DNA from: Betaproteobacteria bacterium
GTDB lineage: Bacteria; Pseudomonadota; Gammaproteobacteria; Burkholderiales; Usitatibacteraceae
Reading direction: 5' to 3'
Assembly (NCBI GenBank): GCA_016720855.1
Contig: JADKJU010000002.1
Location: 434,001-498,000, forward strand
DNA: 64,000 nt
Part shown: in pieces, positions 49,254-58,839 of the stretch
Layout: each line of letters begins with the position of its first letter
Numbering within the stretch: position 1 is the first letter of the stretch
Translations under genes and position numbers: made by a program
The notes under the pieces: model-generated
Seen by the model: the letters and a program-made list of their open reading frames with translations, nothing else
What the model was told of the DNA's origin: nothing
Database searches by the model: none

Positions 49254-50203
49254 ACCCGAACCCCCAGGTCGATTCGCAGGGGCGCCTGATCCACCTGCTC
49301 ACCACCGAGGGATTGTCGGCGCAGATGATCCGGCACATCCTCGACACCGCTTCGCAGTTCGTGAGCGTGAACGAGCGCGAGGTGAAAAAAGTCCCGCTCC
49401 TGCGCGGCAAGTCGATCTTCAACGTCTTCTTCGAGAACTCCACCCGAACGCGCACCACCTTCGAGATCGCGGCGAAGCGACTGTCGGCCGACGTGATCAA
49501 CCTGAACATCGGCGCCTCCTCCACGGCCAAGGGCGAAACGCTCCTCGACACGATCTGGAACCTGCAGGCGATGGACGCGGACATGTTCGTGGTCCGCCAC
49601 GCCGAGGCGGGGGCACCGCACCTCATTGCGCGCCATGTGAAGCCCGGCGTGCACGTGGTGAACGCGGGCGACGGCCGGCACGCGCACCCCACGCAGGGGC
49701 TGCTCGACATGTACACGATCCGCCACTACAAGAAGGATTTCACGCGTCTCGTGGTCGCGATCGTGGGCGACGTGCTGCACTCGCGCGTGGCGCGCTCCGA
49801 GATACACGCGCTCAAGACCCTGGGCGTGCCCGAGGTACGCGTGATCGGGCCGAAGACGCTCCTTCCCGTGGACATCGAGCGCCTGGGCGTGCGTGTCTTC
49901 CACGACCTGGCCGAGGGGCTTCGCGACTGCGACGTGATCATCACACTGCGGCTGCAGAACGAGCGCATGAGCGGCCCGCTGCTGCCGTCAGCCGGCGAAT
50001 TCCACAAGGCGTACGGACTCACGCCGGAGAGGCTCGCGCGCGCCAGGCCCGATGCGATCGTGATGCACCCCGGCCCGCTCAACCGCGGCGTCGAGATCGA
50101 CTCCGGCGTGGCCGACGGCACCCACAGCGTGATCATGCCGCAGGTCACCTTCGGCATCGCCGTGCGCATGGCCGTCATGGCGATACTCGCCGGGAACGCA
50201 TGA
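49250..50203 (+). CDS. pyrB: aspartate carbamoyltransferase catalytic subunit
   Basis: Forms carbamoyl-aspartate, the committed step of pyrimidine synthesis. The 317-residue product has the carbamoyl-phosphate motif FFENSTRTRTTFE at about residues 60-72, HPTQGLLDMYTIR near 147 and MHPGPLNRGVEID near the end. No regulatory chain pyrI is present. Directly followed (1 base) by an inactive-looking dihydroorotase homologue, an arrangement known from Pseudomonas where the two proteins assemble. Confidence 0.96.
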   Translation: MNPNPQVDSQGRLIHLLTTEGLSAQMIRHILDTASQFVSVNEREVKKVPLLRGKSIFNVFFENSTRTRTTFEIAAKRLSADVINLNIGASSTAKGETLLDTIWNLQAMDADMFVVRHAEAGAPHLIARHVKPGVHVVNAGDGRHAHPTQGLLDMYTIRHYKKDFTRLVVAIVGDVLHSRVARSEIHALKTLGVPEVRVIGPKTLLPVDIERLGVRVFHDLAEGLRDCDVIITLRLQNERMSGPLLPSAGEFHKAYGLTPERLARARPDAIVMHPGPLNRGVEIDSGVADGTHSVIMPQVTFGIAVRMAVMAILAGNA

Positions 50204-50225
50204 CATGGTCGAGGAACGGGCCGAC

Positions 50226-51506
50226 ATGAACCTCAGAATCGACATCCGCAACGCTCGCGTCATCGATCCGGCCACCGGCCGTGACGAAACCGTTCCGCTG
50301 TTCATCGCCGACGGACGCATCGCGGCCATCGGTTCCGCGCCGGACGGGTTCCGTCCCGACCGCACGATCGACGCGAAGGGCCTCGTCGCTTGTCCCGGCC
50401 TCGTGGACCTCTCGGCGCGACTGCGCGAGCCGGGCTTCGAGTACCGAGCTACGCTGGAATCGGAAATGCAGGCGGCGGTCGCGGGCGGGGTGACCTCGCT
50501 CGCCTGCCCGCCGGACACCGATCCGCCGCTCGACGAGCCGGGGCTGGTCGAGATGCTCAAGCGCCGCGCCGAGAGCCTCAGGCAGGCGCGCGTCTACCCG
50601 CTCGGCGCGCTCACGCTGGGGCTCAAGGGCCAGAAGATCGCCGAAATGGGCGAGCTCGCGGAGGCCGGCTGCATCGGGTTCTTCCAGGCCGACAAGCCGT
50701 TGACGGACTTGAACGTGCTGCTGCAGGCGATGCGTTACGCGGCCACCTTCGGCCACGCGGTCTGGCTGCGCCCGCAGGACTCGCACCTGGCGCATGGCGG
50801 CGTCGCGCACGAAGGCGAGGTGAGCACGCGCCTGGGGCTGCCCGCCATCCCGGAGGTCGCGGAGACGGTGGCGCTGCACGCGATCCTGGAGCTGGCCGAG
50901 ACCACGGGCGCGCGGGTGCACCTCGCGCGGCTTTCCACGGCCCGGGGCGTGGCCCTGGTCGCCGCCGCCAAGGCGCGCGGCCTCGCCGTCACCTGCGACG
51001 TGGGCATCCACCACCTGCACCTGTGCGACCGCGACGCGGGCGACTTCAACGCCAACATGAACCTCGTGCCGCCACTGCGGAGTCCGCGCGACCGCGATGC
51101 CCTGCGCCGCGCGCTCGCCGACGGAATCATCGACGCTGTTTGCTCCGACCACACGCCCGTCGATGACGATGCGAAGCAGGTGCCATTCGGGGAGGCGGAG
51201 CCGGGCGCCACCGGACTCGAGCTCCTCCTGCCCCTGGTCCTTGAGTGGGGCGCGAAGATGAAGCTGCCGCTCGCGGCCACACTCGCCGCGGTCACGTCGC
51301 GGCCCGCTGCCGTGCTGGGCATCGAGGCCGGGTCGCTGGTCGCGGGAAGCGCCGCGGACGTGTGCCTCTTCGACCCGGAACGCCCCTGGATCGTGTCGAC
51401 CGCCGCGCTCGCGAGCCAGGGGCGCAACTCCCCCTTCCTGGGCCTGGAGCTCGCCGGTCGCGTGACGACGACGATCGTCGGCGGCCGCATCGTATACGCC
51501 GCCTGA
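50226..51506 (+). CDS. pyrC': dihydroorotase-like protein, probably non-catalytic (PyrC'/PyrX type)
   Basis: A 426-residue amidohydrolase-fold protein. In active dihydroorotases the first metal motif is HxH after GLVDL; here the segment reads GLVDLSARLREPGFEY, so both His are lost. A second ligand region reads ARVHLARLST, where one expected His is Arg. The later Asp motif CSDHTPVD is kept. This fits the PyrC' subunit that supports ATCase assembly without activity. A true pyrC should exist elsewhere in the genome. GAGGAA at 50211-50216 favours ATG 50226 over the in-frame ATG at 50205. Confidence 0.88.
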   Translation: MNLRIDIRNARVIDPATGRDETVPLFIADGRIAAIGSAPDGFRPDRTIDAKGLVACPGLVDLSARLREPGFEYRATLESEMQAAVAGGVTSLACPPDTDPPLDEPGLVEMLKRRAESLRQARVYPLGALTLGLKGQKIAEMGELAEAGCIGFFQADKPLTDLNVLLQAMRYAATFGHAVWLRPQDSHLAHGGVAHEGEVSTRLGLPAIPEVAETVALHAILELAETTGARVHLARLSTARGVALVAAAKARGLAVTCDVGIHHLHLCDRDAGDFNANMNLVPPLRSPRDRDALRRALADGIIDAVCSDHTPVDDDAKQVPFGEAEPGATGLELLLPLVLEWGAKMKLPLAATLAAVTSRPAAVLGIEAGSLVAGSAADVCLFDPERPWIVSTAALASQGRNSPFLGLELAGRVTTTIVGGRIVYAA

Positions 51507-51536
51507 GCCCCCTTCCTGACTGTCGAAACGGATTCC

Positions 51537-53570
51537 ATGGAGAACCCGCTGCTCAACTTTTCGGCTCTTCCGCGCTTCGACGAGGTCCTGCCGTCACACG
51601 TGGTTCCCGCGATAGACACGCTGGTCGCCGAAGCCCGCGCCACGATCGAAGTCCTCGCCACGGCGGACGGCGAGCCGACGTGGGACGGTTTCGTCGAGCC
51701 CCTCGAGAGCGCGAACGAGCGCCTCGCGCGGGCCTGGGGGCAGGTCTCCCACCTGAACGCCGTGGTCAACTCGCCTGCGCTGCGCGAAGCCTATAACGCG
51801 GCGCTGCCGGCGGTGACGCAGTTCTTGACCGGACAGGCGCAGGACCTGCGGCTCTTTGACCGTTACAAGGCGCTTGCCGCCTCCCCGGGATATCCCGGGC
51901 TCGCTCCCGCGAGGCGCCGCCTCGTGGAAAACGAACTGCGCGATTTCCGGCTCGGTGGCGCCGAACTCCCCGCGGCGGGGAAGGCGCGGTTCAAGCAACT
52001 GCAGGAGGAGTTGGCCGCGCTTTCTTCGCGCTTCCAGGAGAACATCCTCGATGCCACCAGGGACTTCAGCGTCATCGTCTCCGATCCCGCACACCTGTCC
52101 GGCATTCCCGACGACGTCCTGGAGACGGCAAGGCACGCAGCTTCGAAGGAAGGCCGCGAGGGGTGGAAGCTCACGCTGCACATGCCGTGCTACCTGCCGG
52201 TCATGCAGTACGCGGACTACCCTGCGCTTCGCGAGCAGATGTACCGCGGGTTCGTGACGCGTGCCTCCGAGCTCGGCAAGCCCGAATGGGACAACTCGCC
52301 CCTCATCGCGGGCATCCTGGAGAAGCGCGCGCAGGTCGCCGGGCTCCTGGGGTACGCCACCTTCGCGCAGGTGTCGCTCGCCACGAAGATGGCGCAGTCG
52401 CCGCCGGAAGTCATCGCGTTCCTCGAGGACCTTGCGGCGAGGGCGAAGCCGTTCGCGCAAACGGACATGGCCGAAATCGTGGAATTCGCGCGCACGGAGC
52501 TGAACCTCGCCGAGGTGCGGGCCTGGGACGTCGCGTGGGTGAGCGAGCGGCTGCGCCAGAAGCGCTATGCATTTTCCGACAACGAGGTGAAACGCTATTT
52601 TCCCGAGGATGCGGTGCTGAGCGGCCTGTTCCGCGTGATCGAGTCGCTCTACGGCGTGCGGGTAATGCCGTCCCGGGCCGCATCGTGGCACCCGGACGTG
52701 AAGTTCTACGCCATCGTGGATGCGAACGGTGCGCTCGTGGGCCAGTTCTATCTCGACCTCTACGCCCGCGACGCGAAGCGCGGAGGCGCGTGGATGGCCG
52801 ACGCGAGAAACCGGAGGCGACTTGCCGCCGGCTTCCAGACGCCGGTCGCCTTCCTCACCTGCAACTTCTCGGCCCCCGTGGGAGGGCGCCCGGCATTCTT
52901 CACCCACAACGAGGTGATCACGCTCTTCCACGAGTTCGGCCACGGCCTTCACCAGCTGCTCACCCGCGTGGACGAACTGGGCGTCTCGGGCATCGCGGGC
53001 GTCGAGTGGGACGCGGTCGAGCTTCCCTCGCAGTTCATGGAGAACTTCTGCTGGGAATGGGACGTGGTCTCGCACATGGCCCGCCATGGCGAGACGGGGG
53101 AAGCGCTCCCCCGCGGACTTTTCGACAAGATGGTGGCCGCGAAGAACTTCCAGAGCGGCATGCAGTTCGTGCGCCAGGTCGAGTTCGCCCTGTTCGACAT
53201 GCACCTGCACCACGATTTCGACCGTTCGAGCGACACCGTTCTCGCGATGCTCGGGCGCGTGCGCGACCGGGTCGCGGTCGTTCGCCCGCCGGAATGGAAC
53301 CGCTTCCCGAACCAGTTTTCGCACATCTTCGGGGGCGGCTACGCGGCGGGGTACTACAGCTACAAGTGGGCCGAGGTGCTTTCGGCGGACGCCTTCGGCG
53401 CCTTCGAGGAAGAAGGCGTCCTCAATCCGGCGACCGGCGCGCGCTTCCGCGACGAAGTGCTGGGCGTGGGTGGAAGCCGGCCGGCCCTCGAGTCCTTCGT
53501 CGCCTTTCGCGGCCGCAAACCCCGGATCGAAGCCCTCCTGCGGCATAATGGGATGACCGCGACCGCTTGA
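51537..53570 (+). CDS. prlC: oligopeptidase A (M3 family zinc metallopeptidase)
   Basis: A 677-residue cytoplasmic metallopeptidase that degrades signal peptides and other short peptides. The zinc site HEFGH lies at about residue 465 within ITLFHEFGHGLHQLL, and the third ligand Glu is in SGIAGVEWDAVELPSQ. The N-terminus NPLLNFSALPRFDEVLPSHV and the C-terminal FGGGYAAGYYSYKWAEVLS are typical of PrlC. Length normal. It stands 30 bases after pyrC' and 11 bases before the next gene. Confidence 0.96.
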   Translation: MENPLLNFSALPRFDEVLPSHVVPAIDTLVAEARATIEVLATADGEPTWDGFVEPLESANERLARAWGQVSHLNAVVNSPALREAYNAALPAVTQFLTGQAQDLRLFDRYKALAASPGYPGLAPARRRLVENELRDFRLGGAELPAAGKARFKQLQEELAALSSRFQENILDATRDFSVIVSDPAHLSGIPDDVLETARHAASKEGREGWKLTLHMPCYLPVMQYADYPALREQMYRGFVTRASELGKPEWDNSPLIAGILEKRAQVAGLLGYATFAQVSLATKMAQSPPEVIAFLEDLAARAKPFAQTDMAEIVEFARTELNLAEVRAWDVAWVSERLRQKRYAFSDNEVKRYFPEDAVLSGLFRVIESLYGVRVMPSRAASWHPDVKFYAIVDANGALVGQFYLDLYARDAKRGGAWMADARNRRRLAAGFQTPVAFLTCNFSAPVGGRPAFFTHNEVITLFHEFGHGLHQLLTRVDELGVSGIAGVEWDAVELPSQFMENFCWEWDVVSHMARHGETGEALPRGLFDKMVAAKNFQSGMQFVRQVEFALFDMHLHHDFDRSSDTVLAMLGRVRDRVAVVRPPEWNRFPNQFSHIFGGGYAAGYYSYKWAEVLSADAFGAFEEEGVLNPATGARFRDEVLGVGGSRPALESFVAFRGRKPRIEALLRHNGMTATA

Positions 53571-53581
53571 CGGAGGAACCG

Positions 53582-54163
53582 ATGCCCGCCCGATACCGAC
53601 TTCCCGCATTATTCGCCGTGGCGATGGTCTTTTCGGCGCTGGCCGCCGCGCAAGCCAACGTTTTTCGCTGGGTCGACAAGGACGGCAAGGTTCATTACTC
53701 CGACACGCCGCCACCGGAGCCCGCGAAGAGCCTGACCCAGAAGCGGGTGGGCGGGGGCTACGCGGAATCGTCCCAGCTCCCCTATGCCACCCAGATCGCA
53801 ATGAAGAAGTCGCCCGTCACGATGTACTCGGGCGCCGATTGCGGAGACCCCTGCAAGCAGGGGCGCGACCTGCTCGTCAAGCGCGGGATTCCATTCGGCG
53901 AGCGCGACGCGCAGGCCAATGCCGAGGACGCGGAAGCGCTGAAGAAACTGGTGGGCGCCATCGAGGTTCCGGTCCTCGTGGTGGGTGCGAGCAAGGTGAA
54001 GGGGTACGAGGAAGGTGCCTGGCATTCGGCGCTCGATGGTGCCGGCTACCCGCGCACTGCACTGCCAGGGCAGGTGCCTCCTCGCCCGCCTGCGGCCCCG
54101 GTGAAGGCCGTGCCAGCCGCCGCGCCTCCGCCCGCGCCGGACGCGGCCGCCGCGCCGAAGTAG
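53582..54163 (+). CDS. exported DUF4124/glutaredoxin-like protein
   Basis: A 193-residue periplasmic protein. Sec signal ends at ALAAAQA (about residue 25). A DUF4124 segment (VFRWVDKDGKVHYSDTPPPE) is followed by a thioredoxin-like domain with MYSGADCGDPCKQGRDLLVKRGIP, where the two Cys are separated by three residues, and VPVLVVGASKVKGYEEGAW, the cis-Pro region. The tail is Ala/Pro-rich. A good Shine-Dalgarno (GGAGGAA) fixes ATG 53582. It could take part in periplasmic thiol chemistry, but activity is unproven. Confidence 0.82.
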   Translation: MPARYRLPALFAVAMVFSALAAAQANVFRWVDKDGKVHYSDTPPPEPAKSLTQKRVGGGYAESSQLPYATQIAMKKSPVTMYSGADCGDPCKQGRDLLVKRGIPFGERDAQANAEDAEALKKLVGAIEVPVLVVGASKVKGYEEGAWHSALDGAGYPRTALPGQVPPRPPAAPVKAVPAAAPPPAPDAAAAPK

Positions 54164-54206
54164 CGCGCGCCACCCAGCGCCGGCCCCCCGGGAAGGACGA
54201 CCGGCC

Positions 54207-54974
54207 GTGAAGCTTGCCACCTGGAACGTGAATTCGCTCAAGGTGCGCTTGCCGCACCTCGTGGAGTTCCTTGCGCGGCATTCGCCGGACGCGATGTGCC
54301 TGCAGGAAACGAAATGCGAGGATGCCGCGTTTCCCGCCGCGGCAATCGAGGCCGCCGGCTATCGCTGGGTACATGACGGGCAGAAGACGTACAACGGCGT
54401 TGCGATTCTTGCGCGCGAGGAGCCGGCCAACGTCTCGCGCGGCATTCCCGGTTTCGCCGACCTCCAGAAGCGGGTGATCGCCGCCGACGTGGGGGAGGTT
54501 CGCGTGGTGAGCGTGTATTGCCCCAACGGGCAGAGCGTCGACTCCGACAAGTACGACTACAAGCTGCGCTGGTTCGCGGCCCTGGCGGGCTGGCTCCATG
54601 GCGAGCTGGCGGCGGGACGGCAGATGGCGGTGCTGGGAGACTACAACGTCGCCCCGGAGGATCGTGACGTGCACGATCCGCAGGCATGGCGGGGGCAGGT
54701 GCTCGTGAGCGACGCGGAGCGGGAAGCGTTGCGCGCCCTCATCGCACTGGGCTTGACCGACGCGTTCCGGCTCTTCGAGCAGCCCGAGAAGTCGTTCAGC
54801 TGGTGGGATTACCGGATGGCCGCCTTCCGGCGCAACATGGGCCTGAGGATCGACCATGTGCTTCTTTCTTCCGCGCTCGCCTCCCGGTGCCGGTCCTGCA
54901 CGATCGACCTCGAGCCGAGAAAGCTCGAGCGCCCCTCGGACCACGCACCGGTCCTCTGCGAGATCGGGGCCTGA
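54207..54974 (+). CDS. xthA: exodeoxyribonuclease III
   Basis: AP endonuclease/3'-5' exonuclease of base excision repair. The 255-residue product starts KLATWNVNSLKVRLPHLVEFL after a GTG at 54207, with CLQETKCED (metal Glu), VLGDYNVAPEDRDVHDP and the C-terminal ERPSDHAPVLCEI (catalytic Asp-His). Length and motifs complete. The next gene starts 8 bases after its stop. Confidence 0.95.
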   Translation: MKLATWNVNSLKVRLPHLVEFLARHSPDAMCLQETKCEDAAFPAAAIEAAGYRWVHDGQKTYNGVAILAREEPANVSRGIPGFADLQKRVIAADVGEVRVVSVYCPNGQSVDSDKYDYKLRWFAALAGWLHGELAAGRQMAVLGDYNVAPEDRDVHDPQAWRGQVLVSDAEREALRALIALGLTDAFRLFEQPEKSFSWWDYRMAAFRRNMGLRIDHVLLSSALASRCRSCTIDLEPRKLERPSDHAPVLCEIGA

Positions 54975-54982
54975 GCCCACCC

Positions 54983-57586
54983 GTGGCGACGCAACCTTCG
55001 GCCCGTGAGGAAGAGCGCAAGGCGCGCCTCGCCCGCTACCGCATCCTCGATACGACCCCCGAGCCCGCCTTCGACGACCTCGCGCGGCGCGCGCAGGAGG
55101 CCGCGCACGTCCCGATGGCCTGGCTTGCGTTCCACGACGGAGCGCGTGAATGGGTCAAGTCGGGCGTGGGCATCGCGTTCACCGAACTCGCGGGCGCGCG
55201 CCGGATCTTCTTCCGGGGCGAGATGCCGGTGGCCACGGTCGAGATCGAGGACATGTCGGCCACGGAACATCGCGCGCACCCGCTCGTGGCCGGGGAGCCG
55301 CGCATGCGCTTCCTGTGCGCGGTCCCGCTGGTGACGCCGGACGGGCACGCCATGGGCACGCTCACGGTTGCCGACCGCATGCCGCGCCGGCTCGAGCCCG
55401 CCGAACGCACGGCGCTCGAAAACCTCGCCGCTCTCGCGGTCGCCCGCCTAGAGGCGCGGAGTTCGCCCGCGCCCGAAGCCGACGTCGCGGCCGCCGGGGC
55501 ACGGGTGGAAGAAGCGCAGGAACAGCTCGCCCGGGAGCGGGAATTCTCCGACGCCGTGATCCAGAGCCTGCCCGGGGCGTTCTTCCTCTTCTCGCGGGGC
55601 GGCGAGATGCTGCGCTGGAATGCGCGCATGCAGGCGGCCACCGGATACACCGGCCTCGAAATCGCGGCGATGCGCCCGCTCGACCTCATCGCGCCGGTGG
55701 ATCGTGCGGCCGTCGAGAGGGCCATCTGCCGGATCCTCGACGAGGGGCGCGAGATGTCCATCGAAGCCCGGATGATGGACAAGGCCGGTGCGAGCAGGCC
55801 GTACGTCTTCACCGGCAAGGCCCTGCGCGTTGCCGGAGAGACTTACGTGATGGGGTTCGGCCGCGACATCTCGGAAAGGAAGCGCGCCGAGGAGCAGACG
55901 CTGCGCGCCAAGGAGCGCCTCGACCTTGCGCTCACCGGTTCCAGCCTCGCCCTGTGGGACTGGGACCTCCGGTCGAACCGCGTGTACTTCAACGAGGGAT
56001 GGGCGGCGCTGGTGGGCGCGCCCTTGCGCGAAACCACGGTCGGGTGGGACGAGGTTCGATCCTGGAACCATCCGGAGGACGCGAACCTCCACGAGGCCGC
56101 GGTGGCCAACGCGGTGCAGGGCGTGAGCGAGGAGTTCGAATGCGAGTACCGCGTCCGTCACGCTTCGGGCGAGTGGATCTGGATCTACTCGCGCGGCAAG
56201 GTCACGCAGCGCGACGACACGGGCCGGGCGTTGCGCATGACCGGAACCTCGACCAACGTGACGAAACGCAAGGAGGCAGAGGAGCGCGCCGAATACCTGG
56301 CCACCCGAGACCCGCTGACGGGGCTTCCCAACCGGGTCCTGCTGCACGATCGCCTGGAGCAGGGCATCGTGAATGCGGCACGGCACAGGACCGGCTTCGC
56401 GTTCATGTTCATCGACCTCGACCGGTTCAAGACGATCAACGACTCCCTCGGGCACGACGTGGGCGACGAACTCCTTAAGCGGGTGGCCGCTCGCCTGATG
56501 GCGTGCGTGCGCGCTTCCGACACCGTGGCGCGGTTGGGGGGCGACGAGTTCGCGGTCATTCTCGAGAACCTGCGCGACACCGATGACGAGGGCGCCCAGC
56601 AGGTGGCCGACAAGATGATCTCCGCCATGGGCTCGCCCATGCTCATCGGCAGCCAGCACCTCAACACTTCATGCTCCATCGGCATCAGCCTCTACCCGTT
56701 CGACGGCAAGGACAGCGCCACGCTCATGAAGCACGCCGACGTCGCCATGTACTACGCCAAGGAGAAGGGTCGCAACAACTACCAGTTCTTCTCCTCGGAG
56801 ATGAACGTGCGTGCGCAGGAGCGTCTGTCGATCGAGAATTACCTGCGGCTGGCGTTGCGCCGCAACGAGCTGCTGCTGCACTACCAGCCGCGCATCCGCA
56901 TGTCCGACGGCGCCCTCACCGGGATGGAGGCGCTGGTGCGCTGGTCGCACCCGCGCCGCGGGCTCCTCGCCCCATCGAAATTCATCGACGTCGCGGAGGA
57001 CTCGGGCCTCATCGTTCCCATCGGCGAGTGGGTCCTGGAGAGCGCCTGCCGGCAGGCACGCACCTGGCAGCGCGTGCTCGGGAAGGAGTTCAGGTTCTCG
57101 GTGAACCTGTCGGTGGGCCAGGTGGCCGACGGCGATCGCCTGTTCGGCGCGGTCGGCCGCGCCGTGCGCAATGCGGACATCGATCCCTCGACACTGGAGC
57201 TGGAGCTTACAGAGAGCATCCTCATGCAGAACCTGGCGGAAAAGGCGGCGCTCCTCAACCGCCTGGGCGATTTCGGGGTGGGCATCTCGATAGACGATTT
57301 CGGCACGGGCTACTCGTCGCTGTCCTACCTCAAGACTCTGCCCGTTGACGCGATCAAGATCGACAGCTCGTTCGTCCGCGACATCGGGCTCGACGCGAAC
57401 GACGAGGCAATCGTGCGCGCCATCATCGCGATGGCCCACTCGCTGAAGCTCCTCGTGATTGCCGAGGGGGTCGAGACGCACGCGCAGTTCGAGAGCCTGA
57501 AGGCCCTGGGGTGCGACGAGTTCCAGGGCTACTACGCCAGCCCCGCCCTGCCGCCTGCCGAGTTCGAGCGCCGGTATGTCCGATAG
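54983..57586 (+). CDS. GAF-PAS-PAS-GGDEF-EAL cyclic-di-GMP signalling protein
   Basis: An 867-residue soluble sensor from GTG 54983. A GAF domain occupies about residues 20-155 (RILDTTPEPAFDDLA, FLCAVPLVTPDG). Two PAS domains follow (about 185-300 and 310-430; the second has the PAC motif ERKEAEERAEYL-like linker TKRKEAEER). A GGDEF domain (435-600) has intact RLGGDEFAVIL near 519, and the EAL domain (615-860) has GMEALVRWSHP near 648 and SIDDFGTGYSSLSYLK. Both catalytic motifs look intact, so it may make and break c-di-GMP. No membrane helices seen. Its last 11 bases overlap the acyltransferase gene. Confidence 0.93.
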   Translation: MATQPSAREEERKARLARYRILDTTPEPAFDDLARRAQEAAHVPMAWLAFHDGAREWVKSGVGIAFTELAGARRIFFRGEMPVATVEIEDMSATEHRAHPLVAGEPRMRFLCAVPLVTPDGHAMGTLTVADRMPRRLEPAERTALENLAALAVARLEARSSPAPEADVAAAGARVEEAQEQLAREREFSDAVIQSLPGAFFLFSRGGEMLRWNARMQAATGYTGLEIAAMRPLDLIAPVDRAAVERAICRILDEGREMSIEARMMDKAGASRPYVFTGKALRVAGETYVMGFGRDISERKRAEEQTLRAKERLDLALTGSSLALWDWDLRSNRVYFNEGWAALVGAPLRETTVGWDEVRSWNHPEDANLHEAAVANAVQGVSEEFECEYRVRHASGEWIWIYSRGKVTQRDDTGRALRMTGTSTNVTKRKEAEERAEYLATRDPLTGLPNRVLLHDRLEQGIVNAARHRTGFAFMFIDLDRFKTINDSLGHDVGDELLKRVAARLMACVRASDTVARLGGDEFAVILENLRDTDDEGAQQVADKMISAMGSPMLIGSQHLNTSCSIGISLYPFDGKDSATLMKHADVAMYYAKEKGRNNYQFFSSEMNVRAQERLSIENYLRLALRRNELLLHYQPRIRMSDGALTGMEALVRWSHPRRGLLAPSKFIDVAEDSGLIVPIGEWVLESACRQARTWQRVLGKEFRFSVNLSVGQVADGDRLFGAVGRAVRNADIDPSTLELELTESILMQNLAEKAALLNRLGDFGVGISIDDFGTGYSSLSYLKTLPVDAIKIDSSFVRDIGLDANDEAIVRAIIAMAHSLKLLVIAEGVETHAQFESLKALGCDEFQGYYASPALPPAEFERRYVR

Positions 57587-58757
57587 GTCGCCGCGCCTGT
57601 ACTGCGCGGGGTTGACCGGCTTGCGTGCATACGCCGCCTTGTGGGTGATGCTCTTTCACTTCATTTCCATCGTCGGCCCGACGCGGCTGTCCGTTGCGGT
57701 GCCGGGCATGTCCCTCGATGTCACGCCGCTCGTGACGATCGGTTGGGTCGGCGTCGATCTCTTCTTCGTGCTCTCCGGGTTCCTGCTCACGACGCATCTC
57801 CTGGAGCGCTGGGGCGTCACGGGGCGCGAGGCCCTGATGGGCAGCTATTTTCGTGCGCGCGTCCTGCGGGTCTTTCCCGCCTACTGGGTCCAGCTGGCGA
57901 TCCTCTTTGCAGTGGCGGTCATCGCTCGCGGGGGGGCACCGGCGTGGTCGGGATACCTGCCTCTGCACGTCCCGATGCTCCAGAACCTTTCGGAAAAGGC
58001 GAGCTTCGCCATCAATCCGGTCTACTGGACCCTGCCGATCGAATTCGCCTTCTACCTCTGCCTGCCGGCGATTGCGAGGTACCTTGCGGCAGGGGAAGCG
58101 CGGGAGGCGAGAACGGCGTGGGTTCGGCTTGCGGTGCTGGTGATGGGACTCATCGCGACCACATGGGCCTACCGGTACGTGGTCTTTCGCGCCTATGAGG
58201 GCAGTGCCGTGAACACGATCGCCTGGGCGACGAGCCAGATACCGGGCACCCTGGACCAGTTCATGATCGGGTCGGGGACGGCCGCCGGATATCGCCTTGC
58301 CAGGTCCGTCCGCGCGCCCGGGATCGCGGGCACCCGTGCCTGGCACTCCACGGCGTTGTTCGCGATCGGGCTCTGCGGCGTGGTCGCGATGATGTACTTC
58401 ATCGACCGGATCCATGGCGCGTACTGGTCCGGACATTGGGCGCTTTTCGTCTGGCACACGATCACGGCCGCATTCATCGCATGCATCGTGCTTTCGATCG
58501 TGATTTCCAGTCCGTCGACCCGGCTCGTCTTCGAGAACCGGATCGCACTGTTCCTGGGCACGATCAGCTATAGCATCTATCTGTGGCACTTCCCGATCGC
58601 CATCTGGGCAGCCGGCTTCCTGGAGATGTCGGGAATGGAACTGTGGAGATTTTCGCTGCTGGTGGCTCCCCCGGTCATCGTCGCCAGCGCATGTTCCTAC
58701 TACGGGGTCGAGCGTCCGTTCCTGAAGGGCGCCGGAGCGAAGGCGCAGCGCGGTTGA
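57576..58757 (+). CDS. acyltransferase family 3 (OafA-type) membrane protein
   Basis: A 393-residue integral membrane O-acyltransferase with about ten hydrophobic segments. The N-terminal LTGLRAYAALWVMLFHF carries the conserved Arg and His, then GWVGVDLFFVLSGFLLT and SYFRARVLRVFPAYWV with the second Arg motif, as in enzymes that acetylate O-antigen or exopolysaccharides. ATG 57576 lies inside the end of the GGDEF-EAL gene (11-base overlap), so its translation is coupled to that regulator. Substrate glycan unknown. Confidence 0.87.
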   Translation: MSDRSPRLYCAGLTGLRAYAALWVMLFHFISIVGPTRLSVAVPGMSLDVTPLVTIGWVGVDLFFVLSGFLLTTHLLERWGVTGREALMGSYFRARVLRVFPAYWVQLAILFAVAVIARGGAPAWSGYLPLHVPMLQNLSEKASFAINPVYWTLPIEFAFYLCLPAIARYLAAGEAREARTAWVRLAVLVMGLIATTWAYRYVVFRAYEGSAVNTIAWATSQIPGTLDQFMIGSGTAAGYRLARSVRAPGIAGTRAWHSTALFAIGLCGVVAMMYFIDRIHGAYWSGHWALFVWHTITAAFIACIVLSIVISSPSTRLVFENRIALFLGTISYSIYLWHFPIAIWAAGFLEMSGMELWRFSLLVAPPVIVASACSYYGVERPFLKGAGAKAQRG

Positions 58758-58839
58758 CCGTTGTGCCGCCACGGTGCTGGAATCGCGTCGAGGAGCCGCT
58801 GCGTTCGGCCGGTTTCGGGCAAATGCCGCGCAGGGAGGT

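Noticed and set aside
50160..50225. PyrR-type attenuator between pyrB and pyrC'
   Set aside because: Only 1-22 bases separate the genes and no terminator/antiterminator hairpins with a T-run were seen here or before pyrB.
51594..53801. A 735-codon antisense frame across prlC
   Set aside because: No motifs and a composition typical of antisense shadow; the sense frame has the intact HEFGH metallopeptidase.
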